DNA of 64,000 nt from Tetranychus cinnabarinus. Lineage: Eukaryota; Arthropoda; Arachnida; Trombidiformes; Tetranychidae. The position numbers and the translations under genes were made by a program. The stretch is from contig WHVY01000004.1 of NCBI GenBank assembly GCA_022266195.1, positions 451,501 to 515,500 on the forward strand, read 5' to 3'. This document shows positions 23,601-38,200 of this stretch, piece after piece. Below the pieces are notes generated by a model that made no database searches, was not told the origin of the DNA, and saw only the letters and a program-made list of their open reading frames with translations. Position 1 is the stretch's first letter, and every line of letters begins with the position of its first letter.

Positions 23601-26179
23601 CAGTTTCTCATTGACTCAGTCACCATTGATTAAATGAGCAAACTACAGAATGGGATTAATCTTTTTTACAACATTTGCTTGTTTAAACTTAATCCTCAAC
23701 TGCTATTGATAGATTAAACTTTCCTCCCTTTCAATTCAATTCAATTTATCAACTTTGTTTAATCAATGAGAGAAATATAAAGAGCAACTTAACAGTATTA
23801 ACAGTGGCAACCATTTAATAATAATAGCGATGAGACTTATAAAGATTATTATTTTCTCAGTCAACAGTTAACATTGAATAATTCAGTGTTAACCAGAAAA
23901 GTGAAAACAGTTTCACCGCAATTGAATGAGCAAAATTGAAAGTCATTATCGTCTGAAATGTTACGATTACGAGTTGAACAGTTAAACCAATTGAAAGTGA
24001 ATCCCAATCAGAGTTACCAAAAAGCCGAATATCTTTGCATCTCAATTTTAACCAAAATCTGGTTTAAAGCAACACAAATCATTCCTAATCCACTTTTTTA
24101 CATTCAATTCATTTGAAGATTCAAAAGAACATGCATTTTCCCATTCATGATAAACACTTTATAATCAAGAAAAGATGAAAAATAAATTCAAATTTTCCAC
24201 TTTTATCCAAATTCAATTGATGTTAAAAGACTCAAGTGTCTTACAATTACATTGGAAACTATTGATTTATTTTCCACTTTATATTCATTAGCCAATCATT
24301 AACCAAATATATTCAGCATTTCTTGTTATTCATTCATTTACATTAAAAATTTCATTGTTCAACACTTTTAATGCATTTGCATGTTTTTTTGCCCAAAATA
24401 CTCGCATTTTCAGAGAGATTTGTGATTCTGAAAAAAATAAATTGCGGAAAAAAGGCAACTTTTCAAGCAAATTGTTTATAAATTAACTTTTTTTGTTTGC
24501 TTTTGAAACAAGTTAATAATATTACAATGTTAACAATATGGGAAGGTTTTCAATTTTGAAATATGAAGGGAAAAAACAAAAGAACTGGAAAAAAGGGCAA
24601 AAATTAATAAAACATGATAAAAGAAGAAGCAACAATAGAAAGATTATCATGATTATTAAATTGTGTTGATTAAATTTTCATTGTTAACATTGCTTCTGAT
24701 GGTGGGCCAAGTGAAGTGAGTCCATTTAAATTCATAATTATCTTGGTCAAATGGAAAAGGTAAGGAAAAAGGTTTGACCAGCAAAAAAGAAAAGCAATTT
24801 TTCTCTTTTCTACCTTTCTCAACCTTTTCCAGCAACAATTTTCATGTAGTTCAACAATAATAATAAGCACATCAATTAATCTTGTTATATTTCACCAACA
24901 ATGTTACCTTTCAGTTAGCCATTATTATTATCATTTATTTTACCTTGTAAATTGTCTGTTCATTTGTTGTGATGAAAGTTAAAATTAGTGTTGAAAATCA
25001 TGATAAAAATCATGACTAACCCAAAAAGTGAAGTGATTTAACTTTATTTATTTTTTCATTTTTCCTTTTTTTTGTTCATTCATTTCTTTTTCACATTCTC
25101 ACAAAGGTTATCAAATGAAATTATGTGTATATATTTATTAACACTGGTTCTGATGATTACTTGTTATTCAACGCTATTTTCATCATTTTATCCTCTCATC
25201 ATCATCAAGTGAGCCACTGAAGCCAGACCCATAAACACCACACACACAGACAACTCAACACATCAATATTGTTTTGATTCTCGTGTTTCAACATTGTGTG
25301 TTACCAATCATGTTGTTGTTTGTTTATTACCTTTCAACGGTTTTCAACGGCTAATCATGACAACAGCAAACAACAGTCCAAGGTTTGGTTGAAAGGTAAT
25401 GAAAGATACTTTCTCCATGTAAGGAGGAGAGACAAGAAGATGAGCAAGATGAGGAAAAATAAAAGTTTTGCACATTCAATAAGCGAGAGAAGATGAGAAA
25501 TCACTGATTTTCTTTCACCTTTTTTTTCTTTCTTTCTCATTCTCTTTCACCATCAATCGCCAACTTTTCATCATTCCCATCATCATCATATTTTGTGGTT
25601 TTCAAGGAGTGGCCCACTTTCAACTTCAAGTCACGAAGTAACCTTGTATTTACGTTGTTTGTTGATTTTGTTTTGTGATTGACCACAACAACAAATATAA
25701 ATTGCTATTCATGAAAATTGTTTTCTTCTCTGTTTTTTCTTCTCTTCACTTTTAAAAAAGCATGAAATTATGGTTAACCATCAAGAAGCAGCTAATTGAA
25801 TATGCTTATCTTCATCATCATCACTGTTATACACTATACATCAAACACTGAAAGCCTAATGGTTCAATAGCGTCTTATTTCAGCCTCTTGATATAAATAG
25901 AGTCCAAATTTACAGTTCATTCAATCCAGTTGGACGAGTGGCCAAAATGATCCTCACTTTAAAATTTTTGCACCAAATGAGAGCCAAGGCTGTAATTGAA
26001 CAAAAAATGGATCAGAATAAGTCAAATTTCTGAAAAAAGGACAAAAGAAATTAGCATAAAACACGGAATCATGAGTGAAGAGTGGAAAGTGTTTATAAAA
26101 GTAGAGAAAATTAGTTTACTCTGTAACAAAGAAACAATAACTTGACGTCTCTTTCTTTAGGTTAACCAAAGCGGGATTA

Positions 26180-26394
26180 TCAGATGAATTTCGTGACTGA
26201 TTCCAAACCATAAATTTTGTAATCAACTTCGGCGACAGATTCAATCAAACCACGATTACTTCAAGACACATTGGCAGGAACTGCTTCGCTAGGAGTAAAC
26301 CTTAGCAAGGGTTGACCAACTCCATTAGTTAAATAAGCTGAATATTCTTGATCGACCAGAATAATTTGCACCAAAGCTCACCATCCATAAGATA
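26180..26394 (-). pseudogene. Decayed unassigned coding fragment
   Basis: One minus-strand frame reads as typical protein over about 70 codons: IILVDQEYSAYLTNGVGQPL, then LRFTPSEAVPANVS, a TGA, then SNRGLIESVAEVDYKIYGLE and a final TGA. Another stop (TGA) lies upstream after SYGW. The local base composition is also less AT-rich than its surroundings. The pattern of one consistent frame with three stops suggests an exon remnant. I do not recognise the family. Confidence 0.35.
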
Positions 26395-28312
26395 TGATTG
26401 TAGAATTATCGAAAAACTAATTGAATATTTATAACAAACTAAACAAATTAAACAAAATCACTAAAATAATTTTATAAAATAATTTTTGAAAATTGATTGT
26501 AATGTTTGCATAAACGCAAGTTGCTAAGTGATTCTAATTTCAGCGCGCACTTCAAATGACATTATTTCAATAAATCTCAAGAAGCCCTTGAACTTGTCCA
26601 ATAATGGCCCTTGAAATTGACCAAAAAAATGATTTACATAGACTCATATAGCAGCAATCTTGTAACCAAAAACAAAATTGGCTCAACTTTTGATCATTAC
26701 TTATTATTATAACGGTATAATATAGTTTATTGTAAATGATAAAACACCATTAACTATTCACCTATTTGTTAGTCTTTATCTGGTTGGTTAATAGTTGTTA
26801 AAGTATAAGTAATAAATAGATTAAAAGACTTGTAACCGGAATAGGAAATGTTATAAGAAACATTTTGGGTCTCATCATTATTCTGTAAGACATTTTTATA
26901 AATAATAAATTGAAAAGCGACACACAACTGGATAAAAATATAAAGATAAAATTGCATTTTCACTCTCATCAACAATCAACTCTGGATAAAAGTTTATTGT
27001 TGATCATGAAAGCATCTGAAACAATCTTCATATTTTTCTCATTCCTTATGTTTCCTGTAACTTTTCACTTCTCCATCTTTTAACCAGAAGAATCATCTTA
27101 ATCATCACAATGATTCTCATCTTAACCCAACCTAATGAACAACTTTTCTCATCATAATCATTTATCGGTGTTCATGATGATTACTTGTATCAACTAATTA
27201 CTGTCTTTACCATCTTATTGGCAAAAGCAACCAACAGTTTAATCAAAGAAGCTCATCATGCACATTCAACCATCATCAATGGAAACAAATTTTTATCAAA
27301 CACGATTAAAGATATTATGATGATGATGCTCTGATGATCAAAAAACCATAATGACTCGACTCATTAACTATTTATCAACTCTTTTTTGCCTTCATTTTCA
27401 TCATCATCTTTACAATTTATAATAGCAAGGTAAACAGAATGAAAACTTTTTTTTTAATAAATCCATTTTTTATCTTTATCCATTTTCAAACTTCATCTTT
27501 GCGCTAATTTTCATCATCAAGTTCATTGAGAAAAAAAGCATTCTACAGATTCTTTGCTGAAAATCGCAATTTTCCTCTTTTCTTATTTCTTTATTAATAA
27601 CTTTCTCAATTGTTTCTTGATAATGTTCACAATCCTTTGAAACACTTAACGACGAGTTAATGCTTATCTGCTCAACAATTGAGTTCAAGTTTCGGTAAAC
27701 AATAACTTTGATTGTGTTTAAACGACTGAGTTATAAGAAACATTTTAAGAAACAATTTCAAAAAGAATTTCTGATTTAAAATTCCAAAATTCATTCCAGA
27801 TTTATCTGCAATTACGATATTTGAGCATATTAAACATTGCTGATAGAAAACAAGAATCGAGCAAATTCACTCGGAAAATCTCTAAACTTCGATCACTTTT
27901 TTCACATTTTCACTGAATTTAAAATACTAAATGAATGTAATTCCAACATTTCATGAATTTTCACGATTTTTCTTTTGATCTTTCCGCTCGCAAAGGATTC
28001 AGTGCAGACATAGACCACGAAAATTTTTCAGATCTTATTGAAGTTCTCGTACCTCATTCACAAATTCTTCATTAGTCGAAATTGAAGTTCAGTCGAAGTT
28101 GATTGGCCTCATTTATTTTTTTCCAACGCTTTATCTTTTTCGTCGATTTCATCAAATAAGTAATTAATTTCTTACTGCGACTCTCTGAAATATCTTTTCG
28201 GTTGATCGGCTCGTCTTTTGGATACTGCTAAATCATCTTTTACTCTTTACATCTTTAACTGGACAAATTTGATAGCGTTGTTTAAAATCCGCTCAATTGC
28301 TTATGGTTTAGA

Positions 28313-28313
28313 C

Positions 28314-28344
<31 letters not shown>

Positions 28345-28347
28345 GTA
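28313..28347. repeat. (GA)n microsatellite
   Basis: About 35 bp of near-perfect GA dinucleotide repeats with one CA interruption. It sits in non-coding DNA and is likely polymorphic. Confidence 0.9.
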
Positions 28348-31007
28348 TACCTTTTACAGAGAATGTGAGGTTATGTAAGATTTTTCTTTGAGAAATTTTG
28401 GAAAGTTGCTCATTTGAATTTTTGACATTTGCTGTCATTGCAATCGAAAATCGAAATTTCTTTTACCATTCTGAGAGACGATTATTTACAAAGCTCTGTA
28501 TACGATTCGATTAAATATTGCAAATTCAGAAAAGTGATTTTTCAAAAAAAAACATTTTTTCATTGCGAAACTGGCATTTTACCGTAAAAAGTAAACTCAC
28601 CAATCCAAATCAAGATGTAACACTTAACATGAAAGCCTGACAAATGGATTGGTTTTGCATTAAAGGCTCATAAAACACTGAATTCAAATTGCGCATAACG
28701 AAATTGTTACATTTAATTTTCTGCTTAATTTTGTTCAACACTAACGACTAAATAATTTGCACTAAAATCGATAATAAAAAACTGCAAATCAAAAGGAACG
28801 CAAAAATGATCAGAAACTTGCTTTTATCAACATCAATTGTCGCTTTAAATCTAAACTTTAAACCAAATGAATACCATTTAATCATGAATCTGAATCAGTT
28901 TAGAATTTATTTCCGTTTCTTTCTCTCTCTCAATGTTTAAATTGACAATTCATGACATTTGAAATGCAAGTGAGAAAAGGAAAAAAAATGATCACAAAAA
29001 AACTCAAAAATCCAGATAAAAGGGAAAAAAGATGAAATTCATAAAAGCATGAAGTTGATGATGATGTCTGTTTTGAAGAAACTGTCATCGGTTGACTGAA
29101 TATTATCTCAACCAATCATTTCCATCACAACCAATCACTCTAAATGTTTATATGAAAACAGCTTTTCTCAGAAATAAAACTTTTTTTTCACTCAAAAATC
29201 ATTTCTTTTTCTCACCAAAAGAAAAATGCAAAAGAAGAAGAAGAAGAAAAAATTGTAATAATAATATTTTCCTTTATCCGATTAGAGCAGTTGTAGGAGC
29301 AATAATAGTAATAATAATGATAATAAAAAGACTTATCAGCATCCGCATCATCATTGATGAATATTGAATAAGGAAGATGAGTTTCAAACTGACAACACTT
29401 GATCACAAATGAAGTTCAACTTAGCATTGTTCAACTTTTCTGATTGCACAGTCACTTGATTTTTATCGTCCAAAACATACATTATTTGGGAAATAAAAAT
29501 ATTATAATAAATATCAATGCAAACATGGAATCAAGAAAATGATGATTTGAATGGCGAAAGAAGTTTTTCCTCTTTTCTTCTTGTTCGCACTTTCAATCAA
29601 CTTGTGAATAAATTGATTCAAGTTTGCCTTTTTTTGTGTTTCACTGAGTTTTAAATTGAAAAACAAACTAATAATAATAGCTAATAGTTTTCCAAGTGAA
29701 TCATATCACTTCTATTTGAAATTATCATGAAAAGTTGGCTGCCTTTTCTTTCCTCAAAGTAAACTTCTTGTTACTTTATTCCAACTTCATATTGTACAAG
29801 TTAATTGAATGGGAACAAAATGGCAACAAAGGTCAACCAATTGTTCATTAATAATTCAATAATTTCAATTCCTTTTCCATTGTGTTCATTCAATTAACTC
29901 TCAATGAAAAAGTTAACTTTGCACAATTGAATGATATAATAAGAATGAAAAGAGAAACAAAAATCTATTGAAAAACACAAAATCAACTTGAGCTGACAAA
30001 AAGTTCTGAAAGAAAAAATATTTTCCCTGAATACTTCGATATTTGCTGCCAAACTTATCAATTTTACTTGGCATTTGTTTTTGCAAAGAATTCAAATTTC
30101 TAGAAAAACTAATTTCAACTTTTATTTCTTTGTCAAAATCGCAATGAAAACACTGAATTTGTTTGTAAAGTTTTTCTGATTTGAAAATTGTTTGGTTTTC
30201 GATTAAGATTAATGAAAGTTGAATTGATTGGATATTGAAATTGAATGCTTTTAAACAAGTTAACAATGAGCCTTTGCATTGACCATTGAATCTGATTGAA
30301 AGAGCATAATCAAAGAGATCCTTATGTTACATCTTAAGCAATCTCAATTGTTGCAATTGAATGAAAGATGAATTCAATGAATTAAATACTCATGTAACAA
30401 TGGATACACAAAGAGTCACACATTTAATAATCATCTTCATTTTCATCTCAATACAATAACAATTTATTGTTGATTTTGTTTCCAACCCAACTTTTCACAT
30501 CATTTTCCCTTATAACAAGCATCCATTGAAGGGACCAAGTTTAATGTTTAACCGTGTTTAAGCCCTTTACCTTTCGATATTGCAATTGAACAAAAAAGAC
30601 GTTAAATACTAAAAGTGCATTTTGTATTGTGTTTGATTGGAAAATTTAATAACAATTGACGACAATAAATCACTTGAAGATAACTCTTGAAACATGAAGA
30701 TGAACAATGAATCGATGGTTGAATAGTGCTTTTAGTCGTCAGTTAACAAGTAGCAAGATAATTGATTGTTAATCATTATTAGCTGGATGATCAAAAGCTG
30801 AGATTAAGCTCATTGTCCGAATCAAATTATGGGTAACTTTAATAATAACAACAGCAACAATGATAATAAACTAACAAAGTCAAAGTCTGATGACAAAAGG
30901 TGAAAAGATTTTAAAGTTTTTCAAAAAGAAATGTTTGTTTCACTTTTCGTTGGTTCGTCTTGTAGAGCTTTTTTTCAATTTTGTTTGCACAAAAAGAAAG
31001 GTTAATA

Positions 31008-31109
31008 TACAATGAAGTTACAATGAGTAGAGGTCAACATACAAAGGGACAAAGGGTAATAAAGGTTATCCCAACAAAGGTCGAGGTGACACAAAGAGGA
31101 GGTTCAAAG
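31008..31109. promoter_or_regulatory. Cluster of SOX/TCF-like sites
   Basis: Within about 100 bp there are two TACAATG sites (31008-31014, 31019-31025) and five CAAAG cores (31042, 31050, 31075, 31092 and 31105), several of them matching the SOX consensus WWCAAWG or the TCF/LEF core. A TATGCATATT POU-like sequence follows at about 31126. This is a motif-level candidate enhancer in the gene-poor region beside a SoxB gene; no function is shown. Confidence 0.25.
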
Positions 31110-34100
31110 GTATGAGAGGAGTTAATATGCATATTGTAAGATAATGGCCAGGGAATGAGAATCACTGTAAAAGAATCGATCATTTCTTCTTTTTTCATCT
31201 TTTCTTTTCTCCCTTTACCTTAAGTGAAAATTTCTTATTTCTGTTGCTCAGTCTATTGGGTTCTGTGTATTTGAATAGCTGTTTTCAATGAAAATCTGTG
31301 TGACCTTCAATTGTATTGCTATTAGCTTTGTCCAATTTTGTTTTGTAATGTAATACAAGAATCGGGTGAAAAGCGTCTTTCACTGTTTGCCTTGTCTATT
31401 ACACTTTATTGTTCGGGTTAAACAATGAGCGCACCAAATGTAATACAATCGCATCTTGCATTTGTTATTATTTACGCTGTTGAACAATTTTCAAGTCACT
31501 TTTGTGTTCACCTTCGCCATTGATTTGACTTTAAAATTAGAATCAGAATAAGTACAATAAGATTTTGGACGATTTCGCCTTTTGAGACACTTTTGCAATT
31601 GTATTGATGTGATATTAAAACATGAAAAAACTGTTATAACAGACAATATTGTCGACTAATATCAACAATCCATTTGAAACATTATTCAACATTTCAACTT
31701 AAAGCGCTTTTTCACTGGAACAGTTAGACTTTTGTTGTGCGAACAAAGGAAAATATTTTCGTGTTTAGAGACAAATTTAACTTTAATCTTTACAAAGTGG
31801 TCAACAGTGAAAGGTTATGACAATTTATGTCGAGGGTTTGAGCATTGATAGGTCAAGAGGTGCAAAATATTTCAATTTAATCGCCAATTTCGCAAATATT
31901 TGACCTAGACTTCGATTAATCAAAAGCTTTTGGAAAATTTGGACACTTAAAAGACTCTAAAAACCAGAATTAAAAAACATCAAAATAATACAAAATTTTC
32001 ACGATTCTTCCAATCTTAATTTGACTCTTAACTTCAGTATGCACAATGAATTGAATATATCAAAACGAACAGAAAACTCAAGAAGTGACATTCAATGATT
32101 CCAAAGTTCTATCATTTTACTGAACTAACAAGACTCTTGCTTAAAAACAATAATAGCTGAAAAGATTTTGAGAGGAAAATGCTTCGATCAAAAAATCTCT
32201 TCATATTTTTGTTCACTGCCATTCAAAGAAAACTCGAAAACTCGAAGACCTGATAATTAGCGCATAGATAACTTTAAATCTTGATAGCATAACGGCGATA
32301 TTGTAACGTGAAACTATTAAACTCTTGTAAATATGCGCTAATATTATCTATGAAAAGAAACCTATTTTTTCGTTTCTATTTTTGTTCCCGTTTAGTTATT
32401 CCAATTTTCTTTTGATCCATTTTTGACCTTTTTTATTACCATTATTACCATTGTTATACTCATAGTAATTGTTGAAACCTTGAAAGGTTAAAGGTGAAGG
32501 ATCAAGTTAAGGGAAAGTGCTATTTATGAATGCACAGTGAAAATATCGCAATATAATAGCGTCAACAAAAAGAACCGTAAGAGTGTTTGTTATAACAATA
32601 TTACAAAAGGTGTTTTTAGTCGAACCTTTTGTGCCCAGTCGAGGCAAGTTAACCTTTTGTAAACCTTTTCAAATTTTACATGGGATTACAATCGTTTTGG
32701 CTTAAAGTTGACCTCAACATAAGATAAAGATTGAGGTCAGGTCATGGAGTGTAAAAAAGGAGAGTAAAAACTGATTACAAAAGGTTAAAAAGGTTTACTT
32801 GATAAGGTTAAAAGTGACAAGAAAAGAAATGAAAGTGAAAAGAATCAGGTAAATGATTTATTACAGCATCGCAACTGGGAGTGAAAAGACTGCTATTAAG
32901 GAACCAAATTATCGATTTAATCAAATGATTGAGAAAATGTTTAAATTTGCAAAAAATCCAGATCTTCATCTGTCCAAGAAAAGACGAATTATTTTGCTTT
33001 CGATTTTTTATCGACTTTTGATGCGAATAATCATTAGTAGAAGTGAAGTTTCATTAAAAACGGAATTTCTGTGTTTCTTTTTCAATCCCAAGTTGATAAA
33101 GTTGTTGACAGTGAAAAGTGCAATAACAATGGCGATTGAAATGAGAAAAGATGAAAACTCGAAAAGAAAATGAAATTGCATTAAATGTATTGAAGATTAG
33201 AATTGAATCTCTTGAGAAATGATTATCATGCAAAGTTGAAAGAAGGAAAGAAGAGAAATAATTTTAAAGAAAATGTCATTTCAATGAATGGCAATGATAA
33301 AGTTGATAATAACGATAATGATAATGATGAGCAACTGTTCTGACAAGTTCATGTTGACACAATATTTTACATGTGAAAAGAGATTGAGTTCATTTGGAAA
33401 TGGTGAAAAGAGTTTGAAATTGTCTTGGAATCACAACTTTCATCCATCTGATTACAATCATTTCTTATCGCCATCATCAGCCTTAAACTTTTCTTGATAT
33501 GAATATTTAAACTGGAATCCTGTTGAAGATGAAAATTATTATTCTCAATCTTTTCATTCTGTTATTCAGTTGATGAAGAGAATAAAAAAGATTACAAAAA
33601 AGTTCCAATGAAGAAGAGGAAATTTTCGAGCTCATTATTTTCACGTTACATTATAAACCATTTTTTGTCAAGAAACAGCTTCTAGTTCATCTTTTATGGA
33701 GACAATTCGGCTATTTACAGAATTGTCGGAATATTCTGTTAATCAGAATTTGAATGAGAGAGAAGAATGAAAAAAACTCTTTTCTTATTCTGCTTTTTTC
33801 TTCTCTTTCAACGTTTTATTATTTCGTTTATTGAAAAAATATTTTCTTGCCATTTCATTTCAAAAATGCACTCTTTTTCTGATTCTTTGAATAAAATGTG
33901 GAATGAAAAGAAAGTTTTTTTCCCTTCTTCTTCTTTCAAGAATCACATGAAAAGAATCTTTTCTCTGAATTTTTGGACTTTTTCTCTCTTCTTCACAATT
34001 CGTCCTCAGTTTCTTTTTTCTCTATCATTTTCAAACAGATAAGTCCAAGGAAAATTAAAGTCAACCTGATGATGAACCTGGACAGTGAAAAGAGTTTTTT

Positions 34101-34407
34101 TCTGTGTATTTATTTTCATTGTTGAATATACAAAGAATCAAAATAAGAAAGAAAAGTAGAAAAAAGCTGTTTTTTCTTTTACTTTAGTGTCATTCCAATA
34201 ATGGTTCGTGATTATTGTTCATTTTCGTCCATTTTCAGCGAGCAACAAATATGTGAAAAAGTAAAGACAAAAAGGATTCATTTGCAAATTATTTTCCATG
34301 TTTTCTCATTTTAAACGAAACGAATACCAAATCTAAGGTTCGATTGGTAAAATATTGGTGATTTTGCAAGAGTTTTATTTCAAATTTTTCAATGCTTTAC
34401 ACTTTGC

Positions 34408-34710
34408 ATGCAATTAACCTTAACTTACCTTGACTGTATCTACTGTCCATGCATCACAACAATGATTGATGATGTTGATTTTGAAAATTTTGACATAAAA
34501 TACTTTCAAATTAGTCTTGCTTTCATAAACTTCTGGAGCAGATATCTCATCGTTTCTTTACTAGATATAACATGGTCTAAGCAAGTAAACATCCTGAAGG
34601 AATTGGGTTCATCAACACTCATGCGTTTCCAAACAAAGATCGAGACGGTGAGTTACATACTGGTGTACTATGCTGTGCTTGGTCTCGAGATTATTAAAGG
34701 GTGGACTTGA
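34408..34710 (+). other. Unassigned 100-codon open frame
   Basis: A plus-strand frame of 100 codons contains mixed, protein-like sequence (MIDDVDFENFDIKYFQIS, then KQVNILKELGSSTLMRF) rather than the Phe/Ser or Asn runs seen in most long frames of this region. There are no flanking exons, no family match and no clear promoter. It may be a small orphan gene, a gene remnant or chance. Confidence 0.2.
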
Positions 34711-35188
34711 TGATAATGACAATGTTTGTACCAAAAGTGAAAGCTTTATTTTATGGCGATTTTAACGCCGGCAACGACCATTTGACAGCTGGTAATGACC
34801 GTTCCAGGCTAAATTTAATAGCTAAATTGAACTTACAATCTCTTGGTACTGGTAACTGAAGTTTCATTTCTCCATACATCTAAACTCATCAATTGATACA
34901 ATTAAACTATCTTTTTCAAAAACTGATTACTGTTATTCACGATATAATGAAAATTATTGACTTTTCATGTTAACACTTTTACCTTATGCAAACAATGAAA
35001 TGAAAGTGAACAAATGATAAAGCAATAAAAAGATGTAAAAATTACCAAAGTTATCCTTTTATCATTATTCAGTTTTTGTTGATTTGGTTATAGGGTGAGA
35101 AAAGTGAAAAGATTTCGTTTGTTTGTTCAAGATGAAAAATGGACTGAAATTATGATGATGAAGATGAATGTAATAACACTTGGAAAGT

Positions 35189-35210
35189 AAGAAGAAGAAG
35201 AAGAAGAAGA
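35189..35210. repeat. (GAA)n microsatellite
   Basis: Seven uninterrupted AAG/GAA units in non-coding DNA. It also creates a spurious Phe/Ser-rich frame on the minus strand. Confidence 0.85.
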
Positions 35211-38200
35211 GGGATTGAATTGAAATGATGGGAGTAAAAATACACTTTTTTATTGGATAACAGGTTACTTGTTCATGAAAATGCAATCCCAATGCTCAGA
35301 CTCAGATAACTGAGCAAGAATGAAAAGAAATAAAGAATTGAATAAAGTTAATTCAATTGATTGTTCATCATTATACTCATCATTATTATTTCTCACCATT
35401 CCATTATTTTCGTGAGTTGATATCGTAATTCAAAGTGATAACCATTTTGTGTTGACCAAATATAAATATTACAACAAAACTTGTGTTCAAAATGAAAGTG
35501 AATCAAGTAAAGAAGAAGAAAAAATTACTGAATAATAATAATTTCCACTATTTTTTGGCACTTCTTTAGCCCGCGGGCCAACAGAAAGGATAATAATGAT
35601 AAAAGGGATTCTCTCAGATTCCCATCTTATTCAGCAACATCCTATACTGAACATCATAATCATTATCATTATTTTTATTGCCATTCATTTGAAGAGGTTA
35701 GAAGATGAGAGAAGAAGAAATGGCGAAAAGTTGCAAAAACAGATTGAACGGGTTCACAGCTTTTGGTTGACTTTTGTTGTCATTTTCAGATCAAGATAAT
35801 GAACATTGAGGCCAACACTTATTATCATTATTATAGGAATCAAGATTTATTCACATTTGATTCAGAAATGGAAGAAAGAAAAAAATAGAAAACTTTGTTA
35901 TTTTTTCTTAACATTTTTTTCTCTTCTCTTCATGTTATTATCTGTATTTGATCAACAAAAAAAAGCATTATGAAGGTGATGGAAATGTTGAGAGACGACA
36001 GAATGACAATCAGACGATTATTATTATGGAAGGTGAATGATGAAAAAAAAGGTTAGAAAATGATTTTAATTTAATTTGATCGTCAAGTGAGCGACTTGGA
36101 AAAACATCATCAACATTTAATTTCATTTGCTTCTTCACCATTCATCTTCATCTTCATCTTTCCTTCCCACTCTTCCTCCCTCCATCATCTTACATGTTTT
36201 TTTTGTCATCACTTTTTTACCTTCTTATTTTACTTTATTGTACAAAAAGACGATGGAAATGAAAAGATGAAAAAATGTCTCTTAATGTTGTTTTTTGCTG
36301 TCGATTCATTTTTTTCTGTACTTTTCTCATGATAATGATAGTGCAGTGATTCTGTAATGATAAACATTCAAATATTCAGTAGCTTTATGTTTAATTGTAA
36401 TGACTTTTTTTCAATTTTCAAATCTCAATTTACGTTGTTTTTTGTGCCGTTTTTGTCTGCTTTGGGCTCAAGTAGAGCAAGCAAAGTTTTCACTCAAAAA
36501 GCCATTCAATTTCAATTATAGCCTCTTTACCATCGTTAATGGCTTTTTTGCGCTACTATATTACTATGATTTACGCTGTTAATGTTTTACTTGCTCCAAG
36601 ACCGCCTACTATCATTACCTACCTGTATCTTTAGCTCAATGTTTCAATGAATTTTAACGTTACTTCAATAATTGATTCAACTGATGAGAGACTATTGAGT
36701 ACAGTTTGGAGTAATGATAGTAAAATAGTAGCGACAATAAGGTTAAATTTAGCTTTCAACATTGGCTAATAGTAATGACTGGGTTCATCAAACATGGTCA
36801 AACAATTGGAGCTGAACTCAAGATGTCAAGATTAACTGTGAAAATGATTGCACGAGTGAATGTCGAGTGATTTCAAAAGAAGCTCGTTATAGAGTTGAAT
36901 AAACAATGTCTTTGTTGCTTGTAAATTGATTACAATGACAATTAAGAATTGATAACAAATAAGAAATTAGCAAGCTGACTCATTAAAGATTGGCTTCATG
37001 GAACTATGCATCTTGTTAGTCGATTATTGAACCAAAACAAGGTCAATAGCTTAGTTGAGATGAAAATGATTCAACGATATAGAAACTCGAAAGCATTAAT
37101 ACACAAAAACAATGAGCTGCAAAAATTAAGTTCAGAATAAAGATCATTTCGAAGCTCAATTTGAGTGATTATACAGAGGAGCTAACCAACTTATTCAACG
37201 ACTAAGCAAACTTAGTTGCGCCTAGAAAAAAGATTAACGTCTCAAAAAACTTTTTTCGATGACGGAAGTTATGCCACCTTTTGTGTTGTTAATCGTTGAA
37301 CGATCATATTCAGTCAAAATATCGTGTTGGCTAAATTTGAACTAATCATAAATCATGAACCTCTGAATGACTCCAAGATTGCTTAACTTAACGACAAACA
37401 ACAAAACGCTTTTGTTGCAATAACTTTGTAAAAGACTTTGAATTGAACGATGATGAACCTAGATGAAATTTTCAAAAATGAAACTCAAAGTTTTCTGCTG
37501 ATAAATATTCACTTGGGCAAAACCTAGAACTTTAAGTTTTATGAAAAGTTTAAAACAAAAGCTCAATACTGTGCAATTCATTGTGAACCTATTGAAATGA
37601 ATAACGCATAAGAGTTATCAAAATATTTATGAAAATTTCTTAATGAATTTTTGAAAATGGAACTAAAATTTTTGAATTTCAGGAAACTCAAACTGTGATT
37701 TCCCATCTTTAAAGGACTTTCGTTTTTTATGCAACTGTAATAGTTGAATCGCTGAGTATTTAAAACGTAATAATGAGCAAAAGGTTTGCATAATTTGGTG
37801 AAAAATGTCATCTTCTATTGACAGCAAATTAAAATTTGGTTAATCTATTTTGAAGAACGAAAAGCAAATTAAACAATCCTGTTGATTAACTTGAGACAAT
37901 TGAAGTTGAATTGCACAAAACATGCGCTTTCACCGTGTACTGTAAACAAAAAACAGGCAATAACAGCAATGTTGAACAATAGCAACAAGAGAATGAAGTA
38001 AAGGAAAAAAAGTAACAAAATATTTGAATGAGAAAAAAAGTGATAAAATATATTCCATTTGTTGATTCAATGAATGGCGAAAAGAAAAAGAAATATTCAG
38101 AACTGCCATTCATTTCCTTTGTAATCTAGTTAATTATTATCATGATTTTTGATGAAAAAAAAGAAAAGGTGAAAAGAACAAACAAAATTTACTTTCATCT

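Noticed and set aside
29092..29406. Frames over the GAA/ATA-rich stretch near 29.2 kb
   Set aside because: Generated by simple repeats, and open on both strands.
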